From the NCBI RefSeq assembly GCF_000787575.1, contig NW_012236505.1, positions 417,081-481,080 on the forward strand: a stretch of 64,000 nucleotides of DNA. Reading direction: 5' to 3'. Both the position numbers and the translations under genes were made by a program. This document shows positions 21,914 through 34,400 of this stretch, one piece after another. The notes below the pieces were generated by a model that was given only the letters and a program-made list of their open reading frames with translations, did not search any database and had not been told where the DNA came from. Each line of letters starts with the position of its first letter. The stretch's first letter is position 1. The stretch comes from Acytostelium subglobosum LB1 (taxonomy: Eukaryota > Evosea > Eumycetozoa > Acytosteliales > Acytosteliaceae).

Positions 21914-23587
21914 AACCAACGAAAGATTTGTCTGCTCATCCAATCAACGAAGAACTACAAACACGTGTTCACTACTCTTCAAAAATTATTAATTATCTAC
22001 TTTCAATGTTCAACAACAACAACAACAACATTCGAGCCTTGAACCAATGAATGGATGACTTAACATTCCATCTTCAAAGATCAAAAAAGGAGAGCATGAT
22101 TATGAATAATGATCTTGCGCTCTGATTGATTGATTGATTGATTAATTGATACTCCTGTTGCTGTTAGGAGGGAGTGTGCCAGGTGGAGGTCATCGTCAAC
22201 AATACTTACATTGATTCAAGTTATGTTGTATTTACAAATTAATGGCACGCGATAATACCCGAAGCGTTATACCAAAACATGGAGAGTGTGACTTGTTGCC
22301 AAAGTAATGACTTTCAACTACTACTCCATCAAGACTAATAATATTATGTCCACAAACCAGTGATTAATCACTTCACTTGTAAACAAGTGTGCACTTGGTC
22401 AGTTGAAAGCAAGTTCCACTTGTGAATCAAAGAACTTGGTTCACTTTGAATTTGCGAATTCCGCATTCCCGCATTGACAATGACGTCGGCAGTCTGTGTT
22501 CAGTTGGTCACTTCCCTCTTGAAGATTTGTTACTGAGAGTGTGAGTGCGAACTTGGTATGTGACCATCGAAGATTATGAATGGTAGTTGCACTTTTCCAA
22601 CAGTCACTTTCCTGATTTGGTCAGTGATGATCATTTTGAAACGGAAAGAGCAACGGAAAGTATGTTCAATTGCTAAGCCCAGTTTAAAAACTACCTAATA
22701 AGTCTCCAAATTGAAATTCATCCCTGTGTTCAAAGCCACTTGATCAAGTGGGTTGGTCTAGCTTTTGCCAAGGAATGCTCCAAATAAGCAAAGTCCACAG
22801 AATTTTACCAAGGGGTGACTGACTAGTTGGTATGAGCAGCACCAACAACAATTTGTTTTGAATTTAATTTATAGGATAATGGGCGGGGTGCTGGTTGTTG
22901 GCCGTCTGGATTTAAAGGACGGAACTCAACAAACAGTGAGTTTCCACCACACTCTACATTAACAACAAAGACAATACCATTCAATCACTATCTCACTATC
23001 ATTACCCATACATCATAATGTAGTGTGATTTATGTACTTCACAAATATAAAGACAAAACAATCAATATAATATTACAACTACCAAACATACTACCATTAC
23101 TACTTCCAAGTGCTGTTCATTCGTAATCAGCATTGTTATCATCGACATTCATTCGAATTAATTACAACCCACAACCCTTCCTTCTCCCAACACTCTCCTC
23201 CTCCTCCCCCACCTCACTACACCGACCTGTTGCTCAATCAACACCTCCTACAACTATTCCATTTCCTCTTCCGGCCGAATTGCCACAAACCCATTTCAAT
23301 TTCGCGCACTCCACCCCCTGTTGTGTGTGTAGTAGGTATCAAACCAAACGGTTATTGGGTTTGGGGCTTTTTTGATCGAGTGTGTGTGGGTGTGTTTGGG
23401 CTTGGTCTTTGTTTTTTTTTTTTTTACGTAATTGAATGAAGCCAAGCCCCAAACACACACCACCACAAAATGATCACTGATGATGGTGACGACTAATCAC
23501 TCACTCACACTCACTTTCTTACTTCTCCATCTGATTGATTTTTATCTAGTTTATTTAAAAGAAACTGTACGATTTATTCAACCTTAG
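21914..23587. other. Gene-poor region, right part: likely upstream region of the CudA-like gene
   Basis: Contains many CACTTG/CAAGTG words between 22370 and 22450, the palindrome at 22736-22751, a poly-T run at about 23412-23425 and a Pro/Ser-coding frame at 23133-23330. That frame ends near a GTATCA and could be a 5' exon of the CudA-like gene. The long upstream region suits a developmentally regulated gene with separate enhancer elements (inference). Confidence 0.4.
22736..22751. promoter_or_regulatory. 16-bp perfect palindrome, candidate dimeric factor site
   Basis: CCACTTGATCAAGTGG is a perfect palindrome about 0.85 kb before the CudA-like coding region. Its core TTGATCAA places two TTGA words in opposite orientation, the type of site bound by Dictyostelium STATa. 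CACTTG half-sites also occur nearby (22374-22389). Binding is inferred, not shown. Confidence 0.45.
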
Positions 23588-25046
23588 TCCTCCACCTCCA
23601 GCGTCACCGCCAGAAGAAGAGACACAACAACAACAACAGCAGTCGCCCTCTGCAAACATCATTGGACCACCTTCGTCTTTCAACGCATTGTCTCTTCTGC
23701 CCTCTCTGTCACAAGCCACTACCGCCAGTCACTCTGCATCAGCAAACCATCTCCATCAACACCAACAACATCACCAGCAACATCGTCATTCCCCCTCTAC
23801 GACGATGATGGAGCGACTTGAGCTCGTGCAACAGTCTTCGCCCTTTGAGGAGAAGATCACTCGCAATGGCTTCCACAAGAACATACGCGTAGTCATCAAG
23901 AACAGTCCGTTCAACGTGCAGTTCCGTCTGAAACACCATGACGTCGATCTGAACAACGTGGCCTTTGACGCCAAGCTCATCTACGACAATGACTCGTCGA
24001 CCGCTGCTTCCTTCCAGACGAACGAGGAGAAGGAGGTCGACTTTGTAAAGTCAAAGCCAGTGGAGTACAAGTTCACACCCAGTGAGCTGGGCGACGTTGT
24101 CAATGTCGAGCTCAGGATCAAGGTGCTGACATCGCAACACGAGGACATGTTCTTTAAGATCAAGGTCGAGGGCTTTGACCCGGCCACCAAGCAACCAATC
24201 AAGGACCTGTGCGCTGTTACTCTGCCCATCAAGGTCATCTCCAAGCCTGAGCAGCAAAAGAAGAAGCAGCCTCAGAAGAAGCGCTCGTGGAATGATATAC
24301 TGATGGACTCGGTCACAAAGATCCAGATGCAACAGAATGAGCAACAACGTCTTATCGAGCGTCTGCTCGATCACAACTTCCGGCCACCAACATCGTCGTC
24401 GTCCTCTTCATCATTTCTCTCCAACAACGGATTCTCCAGTGGCAGCAGCCTGATTGGAGGGTCAACATCGTCAGGGCCCTTCCCAAGTGGCAGCGGCAAC
24501 CATCGCATGGACTTTGACGATGCTTTCAAACACATGCTCAACGCCTACAATCAGTTGGAGCCGCGCCAACGTACCGAGAAGGTGCGCCGAGTTTTCAAGA
24601 ACATGTCCAGTCGCGATTCAGAGACGCTGAATGAGCTGTTGGATCATTTTATCACTGAGAGTGCCATCTCGTTTCCAATGCCCTCCAGTCCCAATTCATC
24701 TTCAGCAAGCCCAGTGCTTGTTGCGTCGAGCGGTCTCGTCAATGGCAGTGGCAATGGTCATGGTCATGGTCACGGCGGTCACAACCATCATCACAACAAC
24801 CACAACCATCACAACAACAANAACAACCACCACAATCACCACCATGGAAACAGCTCATCCCAATACTCATCGGCACCACAACACGGCAGCAGCAGCAACC
24901 ATCACAGCAACCATCACCATCATGGAGGCAGCAACAGCAACTCTAGCAACGAACAACATCAAAACAACTTCCCTGCCTCCATCACCACATCGTTTGACAA
25001 TGAGTTTGGTTCATTCAACAGTGGCACCGACTTTATTCCCTTCTAA
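23588..25046 (+). CDS. CudA-like transcription regulator (STAT-related DNA-binding core), 5' end unresolved
   Basis: The open frame covers at least 23588-25046 (about 485 codons), probably spliced to an upstream exon through the acceptor CCTTAG at 23582-23587. No ATG is present in the frame just upstream, so the start is uncertain; a Pro/Ser-rich frame at 23133-23330 is one candidate. The core at about 23860-24250 (NGFHKNIRVVIKNSPFNVQF, then FKIKVEGFD and PIKVISKPEQ) resembles the core of Dictyostelium CudA, a nuclear protein described as a distant relative of STATs. A Lys/Arg-rich stretch and a Gln-rich helix follow, then Ser, His and Asn runs; one N lies at 24821. The family call is from remembered pattern, not alignment. 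Confidence 0.55.
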
Positions 25047-25440
25047 ACACAACACCCTCACTATTCATCTTCGGTCTCCCTCTCTCCCTCTCCACCATCT
25101 CACTCTCTTCTTTTGTACTATGCATCAACAACAAGATCTTGTTGTTGTTCGTCCGGCCAACCACAGTCAACAACACTCCAATCTCCTCTCTCTCTCTCTC
25201 TCTTTGCGCACACGATGTCGCACCAAACAAACAAACAAACCGAAGATCTTTGTACCATTGTAAATAAACGGCACCCAAGTCAGCCAGCCACAAGTAATAC
25301 ATCCATTTCCTATTATCGTTTGAGAGGTAGAGGTGCAAAGAGACGCTTGGTATTAATCATGTTCATTTTCGTTCGGATGAATCATTCACACTCGATCACA
25401 CATACAACATGAACAAAGTGATAAAGATAGATATATAGAT

Positions 25441-26579
25441 ATGCAACTGCCTCATTTCTCATTGAACATACTGACAAGGGTAGCAGGTCCATTGTTTGTG
25501 GGCGGTGGCACAGCAATGATAACAGTTGTCGTCTATGTTTATTTTATGCATATACTACCGGGTCTGCTGCCCAGCAGTGACTTGACGTTCATGTACTATT
25601 TCACACGCTTCGATCTCTTTGGTGACATTGTCTACTCGATGTACGTCACCTACTGTATATACTATAACTACTACAAGTGTATATCGACCGATCCTGGCTC
25701 GCCATCATTGGGCACAAAGGGTCACGACTATGACATTGAGGAGGATGTCTCATCCTCCTCGTCCACTGGCGAACCATTGACGATCACAGTCTACAGCGAT
25801 AGTATTACAAGTGATTGGTCCTACTGCAAGAAATGTCAACAGCCCAAACCACCTCGTTGTCATCATTGCAACGTCTGTAACAAGTGTGTCTTGAAGATGG
25901 ATCATCATTGTCGTATGTACACATTCATTGGTATACCAACAACATAAGTTACTCACATTGGACCCATTGTATCATTAAAGCATGGATGGCCAATTGCATT
26001 GGCTTTAGGAACTATCGATTCTTTATATTATTCTTAATCTACCTTTGGATAGGATGTGTTCATCTGCTACTTCACTCATCCATACTGTTCTATGATGACA
26101 TGATATTGGTAATGTTTGATACTTTGCTACCTCAGCCAGCTCATCACTGACCATCAAGCCAACAATCAAACAGTTCTCTGATAGGTTCAATGAGTACCAA
26201 CGATACCTTATCATACTATCTACAGTATTTTCAGCGCTCATTATAATTGTACTTGGAGCATTCATTGGCTTCCACATATATTTAGTTGTATGTACCCTTT
26301 TGACTGATCTATCGTCTTTATATTAATTACAACAACAACTACAACAATCAACAGTCAATTGGACAAACAACTATTGACAATATCGATAGGAGTATTGACA
26401 GGACACGTTACCATCTCGGCTGGAGAAGGAACTGGGCGATCACACTTGGTAAAGGAAGTTTCTGGTTTTCGGGTGTTCTCCCGGTTGATACGCAGCTCTC
26501 TGGTGATGGACACAGCTTTACAACGAGGTCAACGACGACAACAGCATCATCAGGGCAGGACCTCAGTTATTCTCTGTGA
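25441..26579 (+). CDS. DHHC palmitoyltransferase
   Basis: Transfers palmitate from acyl-CoA to cysteines of target proteins at Golgi, ER or plasma membranes. Exons 25441-25912, 25981-26108, 26159-26287 and 26355-26579 join in phase and give 317 aa. Two N-terminal membrane spans (around residues 20-45 and 55-80) are followed by the Cys-rich domain [18 protein letters not shown], then [20 protein letters not shown], whose DHHC spans the first splice junction. Two more spans and a GQTTID segment (position of the TTxE motif) complete the family layout. All zinc ligands and the catalytic Cys are present. The C-terminal tail is short and Ser/Thr-rich. Targets cannot be inferred. Confidence 0.85.
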
Positions 26580-27576
26580 ACGTCTATCATTCAATTAATA
26601 ATAACAAGAATCCATAAGGTGGTGGGACCCAAAACGGGTCCGTTTCAAAGTTTCTTGACCTGTTGGTGGGAGATTCTGATTGGCACCTTTCCATCAAAGT
26701 TTCCAGGTTCAAAGATATTTTTAGCTTTGTTTGAATGATCTTTGGATGGTATCATTTGCAACTGCCACACCTTTCAAAGACATATCCCATTGGTATCTTT
26801 GACCTTACTGTCAAGTTCATTCTTTCAAGAGACCAATATTCATACAAATAATTCTAAAGGCAGGTAAGGTAGTCTTGGTTGAATGATGTATATTTTGGAT
26901 GAACATGATTGTTAGAACAGTTGTATTCCTCATAAATTTGATATATAAACATACACATACACTCACAAACAACATTCACACACATTCCAATCAATATTCG
27001 TTCATGTTGTCAATCGCCCAGATATATAGATCCACCATGGTGGTAGTGGTGTCTGTTCTATCAAATCAATCAAATAGATAACACACCAAACACACAACCA
27101 AACAAACACACACATCTATCGGTCAGTCTCTTCAACCAAAATGGGTATGATGATTGATTTATTGGCAACAATCGTTTGCATGCATCGTTTAAATAATATT
27201 ATTTGTTTACAAACAGTATTCGACAACCATCATCAATCCCCTCCATCAGGCAATCAATTATAATCAATCCATCCATATATAATACATCATGATGATACAC
27301 ATTTAACATTTGGAATACAACTGATAGAGAGCATCAGCAGCTGACTGATGAAATTGGAACACTCATATCAATAATACTTCAAACTACATTATTATTATTA
27401 ATACTTGTACATCCACTACAACTACCGGCTTTAACATCATCATTCTCTTCACTACATTTCCAAAAAACAATCAACATAATCAATATCATAATACTAACAA
27501 TTGGTATTTAGTTATTATTATTATTTATTTATTTGAAAAGACTTTGTTGTTACTCTAGTTGAGGAGAGAGAATCAA
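26580..27576. other. Intergenic / 5' leader of the flippase gene
   Basis: About 1 kb without a recognisable protein domain. It holds CA-rich simple sequence (26950-26990, 27070-27110) and an ATGG-GTATGATG donor-like site at 27141 followed by an acceptor near 27214. It also holds a TCTAG acceptor at 27558 just before the first flippase coding exon, so a spliced noncoding leader is likely. Confidence 0.4.
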
Positions 27577-30500
27577 ATGGCACTTGATCCAGGACATCCA
27601 GGAGGCAAGATTCAATTACCTAAATGGTTGAGGAGAAAGAGACAGAGAGGAGAGAGACGTATTCAAATAAACAATGGAGCAACAAGTTTGGCACATAGTA
27701 TCAACAGGAGTATCAGTGGTGCAAATGATACCATCAAGAAGAAGCAGCATTATCCATCAAACTATATCTCCACAACAAAGTACTCGTTGCTCACATTCAT
27801 TCCAAAGAACTTGTTCGAACAGGTAAGATTGAATGATTGATGGATCGACGGATGGATTGGTTTACTGATGGAAAATTTACATATTATCATTTTTTATAGT
27901 TCAGGAGAGTAGCCAACCTTTACTTTTTAGTGATCCTTATCATCACTTATACTCCAGTGTCACCAGTAGCCACTGGACCCAACACTATCAATCTTGCCGT
28001 TGTGCTCCTTATAAACGCCGTAAAGGAAGCTTATGAGGACTTTGTATGTTATCATCATTTTGAACATTCAATCCAGTCACTGATCATTACTAACACTTAC
28101 TCTCTCTCTGGCTGCATGTTATTAAAGAGACGATATCAATCGGACAAGAGAATCAATCACAATACATCAAAGGTGATAGTCAATGGAAAGGTAGAGGACA
28201 GACTTTGGAAGGATCTAAAGGTGGGCGACATTGTCATGGTCAACAATCAGGAGATGTTTCCTGCCGACATGATCCTTTTATCTACGTCATCAGACTCTCC
28301 AGGTCTGTGCTATATCGAGACGTCAAATCTCGATGGTGAGACCAATTTAAAGGTCAAGCAGTCCCTATTAGAGAGCAATGAACTACTCAGATCACCAGAG
28401 GACTTTAAGAATGTAGACATCCTCATTGAGTGTGAGCCACCCTCTCACATACTCTACAAGTATGAGGGTAGAGTCAAGTTTGGCAATCAAGAGATGTTAC
28501 CTTTGAATCTGGATCAACTATTGATAAGAGTATGTTGTCTTTACAAATCTAAATCACTTAACATACTAACGAATGTTCTACCCTAGGGCACTCAACTGAT
28601 GAACACTAAATGGATCTATGGTGTTGTGTTGTACACTGGTCATGAGACAAGTACATGATGAACACGATGGGCACGCCACAAAGAAGAGTACCTCGAGACA
28701 TGATGAATAGATCATGATATGTGTTCTTGTGGCAGAGATTCTTCTCTGTATTCTATCTGCCATGGTTGGAATGTACTTTGAGAAGAAGATAGGACATCGA
28801 TCGGACTACCTCCAACTGGAGGACAAGTACCTGTTGCAGACCGTTCAGAAATTCTTCACCTTCATTGTCCTCTACGCTACCCTGGTACCGATCACACTCT
28901 ATGTCACCATTGAGATCGTACGTATATTCCAGAGGATGACCATTAAGAAGGACCGCAAGATGTACTATGAACCTCTCGACCTCTACGCCATGCCACGAAC
29001 ATCAAACTTGAATGAGGAGATTGGCCAGGTGGAGTATGTCTTTACCGACAAGACCGGTACACTCACAAGGAACGAGATGGAGTTTAAGGTGTGCAGTATC
29101 AATGGCCATACCTATGGCAACTACTTTTTAAACATTGATGCCAATGACGACATTGGTGAGAGCTCTATTCTATATACACCGGTAAGATAATCTAGATGGA
29201 TCGAGGTGATCATAGGTCCACCCATTCTAACCTTTGTTACATTCCACAATCAAAAGAATGAGTTCGAGATGAAACAGTCCAGCAATAGACTTGTCACCTT
29301 ACCAGAGAGAGTGAAGATTGATATGAGCATCCCAGAGAATGTCGAATTCTTTGTTGCCTTGACTCTATGCAATACAGTCATCCCAGAGGCTAATGATGAT
29401 GGCACATGTAAGTTGTCAATTGGATCACCTCTGATATTATTGATTAAGTTGATTAACCATTAGTTTATAGTGAGATATTCATCATCATCTCCAGATGAGA
29501 TAGCATTAGTCAATGCTGCCACATCCTATGGTGTGAAGCTGAAGGCCAGAAACCCATCACTCATTACTCTATCAATCAACGGTGACAATGTATATTACCA
29601 ACTGTTGAATGTGATAGACTTCTCCAGTGACAGAAAGAGGATGACAGTGATTGTGAAAGAGATGAATAGTGATCAGATCATTATGTACTGCAAGGGTGCT
29701 GACAGTGTCATCCTTCCAAGTCTAAGTGTCGAGCAGAATGCCTCTGCGCTCAAGGAGAATGAGGACGTCTTGAGAAAGTTCTCCAGTGCCGGACTTAGAA
29801 CTTTGTGCGTGGCCAAGCGAGTCATTCCCACAGAAGAGTACGAGCAATGGAACCTCTTGTACAAGAACGCAATGATAGCCATCGAGGATAGGGCCGAATT
29901 GATGGCCAATGTTTCCAACCAAATCGAGCGTGGTTGGGACGTTATTGGAATCACTGGTATAGAGGACAAGCTTCAAGCAGGAGTACCAGCCACCATTGAG
30001 ACTCTGCAGCGTGCCTTCATAAAGATTTGGATGCTTACCGGTGACAAACAAGAGACGGCGATCAACATTGGAATCTCTTGCAAATTGTTGGATGGCTTGG
30101 AGCTTCTATTCCTTAACGAGTTCACTGCCGAGAGCTTGGAGATACTCATTGATTCTTACATTGCCAGGATCAAGGAGAAAGATCAAGTTCAAGGTATCCG
30201 CAACCAGTATGCTGCTGTTATCGATGGCTCAACTCTCTCTTTGGCCGTAACCAAAGAGTTGGAGGAGAAGTTCTATCAGTTGACCAAGCTTTGCACATCG
30301 GTGGTCTGCTGTCGTGTGACACCATTCCAAAAGAGTGAGGTGGTACGCATTGTCAAGTCAAGGACAAACTCAATCACACTTGCTATTGGCGATGGAGCCA
30401 ATGATGTCAGTATGATCCAGAAGGCTCATGTCGGTGTAGGAATATGTGGCAATGAAGGTCGTCAGGCAGTACTTGCCAGTGACTTTTCCATTGCCCAGTT

Positions 30501-31371
30501 CAGATACCTGGAGCGTCTTATTCTAGTCCATGGAAGGTACAATTACAAGCGTCTCTGTCTTGTAATATGTTTCTGTTTCTTCAAGAACATCATATTCGCC
30601 ATGCTCCAGTTCTGGTTCAACCTCAACAATATGTTCTCTGGTCAGAGCTACTATGATGCTATCAACATCCTTGGTTTCAACGTCATCTTCACATCCATAC
30701 CCATCATTGTAGTAGGAGGTCTGGACAAGGATATTGGCTCAAGCTACCTCAAACGATACCCTCAGCTCTTTAGAGACTGTCAGCTTGGCAAATCAGTAAG
30801 TAGTTAGAATCAAACCGAGAACCAATATCTCAGCACGTCTCTAACCAACCCTCAATAGTTCAATCACAAAGTATTCTGGTCATGGATCGCAATGGCTGTC
30901 TATTGTTCGGCCATCATATCCTATTTCTCATTCTGGTTATTTGGTGACCTTACTAGCTCAGCCTCAAAAGGAAAGCCTGGCGGCCTATATTTGATGAGCG
31001 CTGCAGCTTTCACCTTTTTGGTGTTTGTAGTCAGTCTCCGTCTTACGTTGGCCATCCGCAAATGGAACAAGTGGATTCATATTACTGTATGGGGATCCAT
31101 TATCGTGTTCTGGGTGTTCGAGACACTGTACTGCTACCTCTTCATTCCCTTTGTGATCTACTTCTACAAAGTGTTCATTGACCTGATGATGGAGCCAACC
31201 TTCTACCTATCAATCATTGTGGTTGTTGTCATATCACTCTATCCTGCCTACCTTGTCACCTATGTATCCAGAAACTACTTCCCTCAACCATTGCACATTG
31301 CCCAAGAGATTGAAAGAAAAGAGAGGAAACATCGTGCTCTTATAAAGGATAGACAAGTAAATCAAGCATAA
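27577..31371 (+). CDS. P4-type ATPase (aminophospholipid flippase), frame breaks in one exon
   Basis: Moves phospholipids from the outer to the inner leaflet of plasma, Golgi or endosomal membranes. Exons: 27577-27822, 27900-28043, 28128-28529, 28587 to about 29181, 29257-29407, 29471-30795 and 30859-31371. Landmarks in order: NNxxSTTKYSLLTFIPKNLFEQ-type start, CYIETSNLDGETNLK (the DGETN loop), FTDKTGTLTRNE (phosphorylated Asp), SSSPDEIALVNAA, CKGADSVI, MLTGDKQETAINI and AIGDGANDVSMIQ, then six C-terminal spans. The exon starting at 28587 loses frame near 28645-28652 and regains it near 28708-28713, each consistent with one missing base. The ATG at 27577 follows a probable 5'-leader intron. 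It belongs to the ATP8-type clade; no symbol can be assigned. Confidence 0.85.
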
Positions 31372-31439
31372 TAAATGGTCTCAGATTCAATAGATGGATG
31401 CTAATGTACGATTTTTATTGACTTTTAGATTTCTGACTA

Positions 31440-34400
31440 CTACTGTATCTTTGATAACCATGGTCTCATGGAGAGGAAGTCAGAGTCCTGTTGATTGGGT
31501 GTCAATAGAGAGGTGAGATTGTGGCTGTAGTCCTTGTTCATTGCAAGCACGGACTGGATTGTAGACTCGAGCTCCTTCATGGCTCTAAGTTGTTTGGTGT
31601 CAAAGCTATCCTTGGCAGTATCTCCAAAACGCTCATGGATCAGTCTGGCAGAGAATATTCGTCGCATAAAGTCCAGCTGTAGCAACAACTTCTTACTGTC
31701 CGACACCTGAACCATCTTGCCTGGACAGTCAACGCATCTGTACGACAGCTCGCGGTAGTTCTTGGTTCCTTTGCCACACTCTTGGCACTTGAGCGTCCAG
31801 TCTTGATGTTGTCGAACGTAGTGTCTGGTGATCAGCGCCAGTTGATTCTTGAGCATTGGTAGTGGAAGTGCTTGCTGGCACGACTCGTTGGTGCACACAA
31901 GGCCTATGATTTGGAGACGAACTGGCTTCTCACCCTCCACGACAGAGACGCCAGAGAACTCCACCTTTGTATTGCATTGTGGACATTCAAATCTTGGCTT
32001 CCTGCACTCGGCGAACCTCTTGTCAGCGTCGATTGCTCGGAATACCTCTGAGTTGTAGCTGTCGGCAGCATCGTCATGGGTGCTGTTGGCCTTTGACTTG
32101 TACTTTGTTGTGCTCATACCCAGGTAGGATGCGAGCTGGACCTCCTCAATACCAAGCAACTGAGTCAAACGGTAGGTGGGGTGTAGGATCTGGGTGGACA
32201 GATACCACTCAATGTCAATGGACGAAGGCGATTCTACCTCCTTCGGGCTCTTGGCACGCTTGACCCACTCGTTTGGACCCTCAGTGATTACGTATGGCAC
32301 TTGATCACCGGCCTGCACCAAGTGTCCCTGAGCCTTCATGGCCAAGGCCACCTGGACATGAGGTTGAGAGTCGGCATCATTGTAGTCCTCTGGTGCTGTG
32401 GACAGAGTCTTGGTGATGACAAACTTCTCAACAGGGACAGCACCGTCACGAAGCTTCTGAGCAATGTCCTCTAGGTACTCTTTGATCAGCACTTGCAGGT
32501 TTTTAGAGTCAGAGTCGTCTGGTGACATGATAAGCTTGAGGATATGGTTGCCAATGTCCTTGGTGAGATCACACCAGTCACGACGGACAATGTCCAGTCC
32601 CTTGTTTTGGATCTCACTCTTGAGCTTGCCGTCGGCCTTGGTCTCGATGAGGGCAGCATATCTCTTCTTGTTGGTGAGCAGTAGACGCTTAAAGATGCCG
32701 TCCAACTCGATCTCCATGACACTGCCCCTGTACTGATCGTTGATCTTCTTCTTGATCTCTCTGCCAATCTCCTCGGCCTCGTTGTAGGTACCAACACCAG
32801 TGTAGATCATAAGGGAGTCTGTATCACCATAGATGACATCGTAGTTGAGTTTGGTTGCCACCTCGGAGGAACGTTGCAGATTCTCACGACCAGTACGGGT
32901 GACCAACTCGGCCAGGGGAAGGGCGTAGAATCGACTGTTGCTGAAGCCCAGACAACCATACATTGAGTTGGCCACCAGCTTGATGGCCTGTTGTCTAATG
33001 TCCAATTGCTGCTTTAGTGTATCGTCCTTCTCATAGGCCAACTGTCTCTTGACCTCGCGACGCTTGGATACGAGATGTTGTAGGACCGATGGCAAGATAC
33101 CCTTTTGCACGGTGGCTGGAGGTGGCTGTGCCTCCTCCCAACCACCGTTTATGGTTCGGTTGCCATCCTCTCGTTGCTTCCTCTCGATGGTGGTGAAGCA
33201 AACATTGTGCTCCTGAATGATGGATGGATACAGTGAGTTGAAGTCCAGCAGGACGACATAACGGTCGTAGTAGGCCTTCTTGGGTGGGAGCACAAGACCT
33301 CCTGCGTAGGCAGCCTTCTTCCTGCCAAATGACTCGTCCTTCTTGTAGATCTTGTCGGGTAGAATGTACTTTTGAATGTAGAAGTTGTGCAGCAGCAAGT
33401 ACTCAATCCTCTCTGCTCTGTTACCAGCAAGGGATCGGTTCCAGAGATTACCAGCAAGGTTGGTGAGTTGCTTGGTGAGTGGAAGGAATAGAAGTTTGAA
33501 TATCAATCGGAACAGGACCTGGCAATCATTCTCATTCAACTCAATCAAGAGGTTCAATCTATAGATTATTGAGTATTAGTGTTGATCATCACTCGCCGAC
33601 AACTGTTGATACATACTTCTTGTCGGTGACGAAATATGATTCAATGCCCAGAATATTGATCTCTGCCTTATCCATGTGTAGCTGACTCTTGCATATCTCT
33701 ACTAGCTTGTAGCTCTTCTCCTTGTTGAGGAACTCTTGGCATAGGAGATACGTGTCACAGATGAGACGACCAGTGGTCACCTTGCGCTCTTGGAAAGCAT
33801 TCTCGTTGTCACCAATGTTTGATGAAAGCTTGGGGAAGACACTGCGCTTCAATCTTCCAAGGTAGGACCAATTGGTGACCTTGTTGTCCTTCATGCGATG
33901 GATGAGCACATCGAGATCAAAGCCAATGATGTTGTGGCCTGTGAGCACGTCTGGATCGACACTGATGATCGTGTCGGCAATGAACGTGAGTAGTTGTCGT
34001 TCGTTCTTGCAGATGGTGAGGTTTGGACGCTTCTCTGCGCTCTTGGCAAACTCGTGGGGCATGATCTGGCCAGTCAGTGGACGGATAGCAGTGACGTACT
34101 TGAGACGTGTCTGAGAGACCGTTGGTGTGGCACCTTCGATAGAGACCTGCTCGTTGACGACGGCACTCACCATGATGACCTCGGGATGATCGCCATTCTT
34201 GACGATCCTCGTGCTGATTGCCATGACGACCACTGGTGGTGATGCGGGCAGTGCAGTCCTGGGGGCAGAACCAGTGGTGGTTGATTTGGCAGCCTTTGGT
34301 GCAACGCCCATTGGCTCAATCATCTTGTAGGACTGGACACGACCCTCCAGTCTGCACCAGGATATCTTTGAGTTCATATCCAGCGATGGCTTGAAGCCCT

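Noticed and set aside
21905-21915. CCCATAA word resembling the dictyostelid upstream element of small nuclear and class I RNA genes
   Set aside because: Only the short core is present and no RNA-like fold or T-run follows at the expected distance; the word overlaps a candidate ATG on the other strand.
27141-27263. Possible mini-gene (ATGG exon spliced to a short exon, 16 residues)
   Set aside because: Splice sites are plausible but the product is too short to support; more likely part of the flippase leader.
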